Source: CG2-30-40-21 sp043806395 (GTDB lineage Bacteria > UBA9089 > CG2-30-40-21). Taken from it: DNA of 5,685 bases. Where the stretch lies: positions 1 to 5,685 of the forward strand of contig JAZDHC010000002.1 in the NCBI GenBank assembly GCA_043806395.1, given 5' to 3'. The translations under genes and the position numbers were made by a program. The notes under the pieces are model-generated. The model was not told the origin of the DNA and searched no databases. It saw nothing but the letters and a program-made list of their open reading frames with translations. Shown here piece by piece: positions 5,264 to 5,685 of the stretch. How positions within the stretch are numbered: position 1 is the first letter of the stretch; every line of letters starts with the position of its first letter.

Positions 5264-5518
5264 ATGGCCGAACAGATTATAGAAATAACTATTGAGGAAT
5301 TAGAAGAAGGCGGGTATCTGGCTACGAGTGAAAACATTCAAGGATTAATTGCTCAGGGTAGAACTATTGCTGAAACAATGGAGATTGCTCAAGATGTAGC
5401 TCGTAAATTGATTGAATCATGTATTGAATATGGTGACCCACTACCTTTTATGATAAAAAATTATACTAAAGGGTATCTTAAAGAAACAATGCGAATACCT
5501 GTAGGAGTAGCTGCATGA
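5264..5518 (+). CDS. hicB: HicB-family antitoxin (type II toxin-antitoxin)
   Basis: The 84-residue protein matches the short HicB-like fold. It has beta strands IIEITIEELEEGGYLATSEN (5-24), a conserved turn with IQGLIAQGRTIAETMEIAQD (25-44), and the helix ending RKLIESCIEYGDPLP. In the family, HicB neutralises HicA, a small double-stranded-RNA-binding-domain-type mRNA interferase, and represses the operon. This version has no obvious C-terminal helix-turn-helix or ribbon-helix-helix domain, as in other short HicB proteins. AGGAG (5251-5255) lies 8 nt before the ATG. The stop TGA overlaps the start of the downstream hicA frame as ATGA, the usual coupling for this gene order. Because the hicA frame is degenerate, this is probably an orphan antitoxin. 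Confidence 0.85.
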   Translation: MAEQIIEITIEELEEGGYLATSENIQGLIAQGRTIAETMEIAQDVARKLIESCIEYGDPLPFMIKNYTKGYLKETMRIPVGVAA

Positions 5519-5625
5519 GCGGGATACCTGAATTAAGTGCAAAGGATGGGACGGTTCACTTTCATCGTTTTTCATATGATTCCTTTCGGGCAAGGGGACA
5601 TCATCTACAGAATACAACCCCCTAA
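5515..5625 (+). pseudogene. hicA: hicA toxin remnant, truncated by a palindromic repeat
   Basis: ATG 5515 overlaps the hicB stop. The frame opens MSGIPELSAKD, a typical HicA start, and after 9 residues continues YDSFRARGHHLQ. That aligns with the HicA core pattern G-[FY]-x-x-V-R-Q-x-G-S-H at the expected distance. The serine of the catalytic-loop GSH motif is missing (RG-HH), and the intervening GTVHFHRFS does not look like the normal first helix. The frame stops after 36 codons at TAA 5623-5625, inside copy 2 of the CCCCCTT repeat. Functional HicA is about 60-85 residues, so the C-terminal strand and helix are lost. No HicA C-terminus is visible in 5647-5685. Identification depends on position and two short motifs, so it is good but not certain. 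Confidence 0.6.
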
Positions 5626-5646
5626 CCCCCTTTTCTAAGGGGGAAT
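5613..5646 (-). repeat. Dispersed CCCCCTT/AAGGGGG palindromic repeat, copy 2 (inverted)
   Basis: The 34 bp are the exact reverse complement of 2018-2051. The sequence diverges immediately on both sides, so only the hairpin core and its G-tract are shared. It supplies the stop codon that ends the hicA remnant. Read on the minus strand, the repeat encodes the peptide SPLEKGVRGL. Confidence 0.8.
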
Positions 5647-5685
5647 ATTGCACTCTCAACTAACCGCAAGCTTTCAAACAAAGGT

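Noticed and set aside
5441..5659. 72-codon minus-strand frame across hicA and the repeat
   Set aside because: Its N-terminus SPLEKGVRGL is translated repeat DNA and the rest is antisense to hicB/hicA.

Overview
The window reads as a moderately AT-rich bacterial chromosome segment from a diderm organism. A PorV-type outer-membrane barrel protein implies an outer membrane. The other genes are a secreted DUF348-G5-3D wall-hydrolase-like protein, a slipin, a UbiD decarboxylase and a HicBA-type toxin-antitoxin remnant, with several short dispersed palindromic repeats between genes. This combination would suit a metagenome-derived lineage such as Desantisbacteria, Omnitrophota or similar candidate phyla. 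That placement is an inference; no rRNA or other marker gene is present.

Layout. Positions 1-138 hold a short frame open at the left edge, possibly the 3' end of a gene (weak). A good sigma70-type promoter (198-226) and a near-perfect Shine-Dalgarno (245-255) lead into the wall-hydrolase-like gene (259-1059, TTG start). It is followed 65 bp later by a slipin/stomatin gene (start corrected to 1125, to 1889), probably in the same transcript. Positions 1890-2208 have no gene and contain nested inverted repeats: an outer CACGAAT-rich pair, a middle 13-bp pair and an inner CCCCCTT/AAGGGGG palindrome. From 2209 a tight cluster begins: a PorV-like barrel protein with a C-terminal SH3b domain (2209-3372), a 62-residue unknown protein (3383-3571), and a UbiD-family decarboxylase (3561-5009) that overlaps the small gene by 11 nt. 

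Positions 5010-5263 are again non-coding. They hold a GGGGACAG/CTGACCCC sequence resembling debris of REP-associated transposition, then a 127-bp element bounded by a perfect 19-bp inverted repeat that ends just before the ribosome binding site of hicB (5264-5518). The hicA reading frame starts by ATGA overlap with the hicB stop but is degenerate. It terminates after 36 codons inside a second, inverted copy of the CCCCCTT palindrome (5613-5646), so the toxin appears lost and the antitoxin orphaned.

How the genes work together: the first two genes plausibly serve envelope maintenance (peptidoglycan remodelling and a membrane scaffold). The barrel-SH3b protein is also an envelope protein. UbiD is an enzyme of aromatic-acid or quinone metabolism that needs prenylated FMN from UbiX, which is not in the window. 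No complete new multi-gene system is evident. The most notable signals are the repeat-driven wrecking of hicA, the inverted-repeat element in front of hicB, the inverted palindrome copies bracketing 3.6 kb, and the barrel-SH3b fusion.
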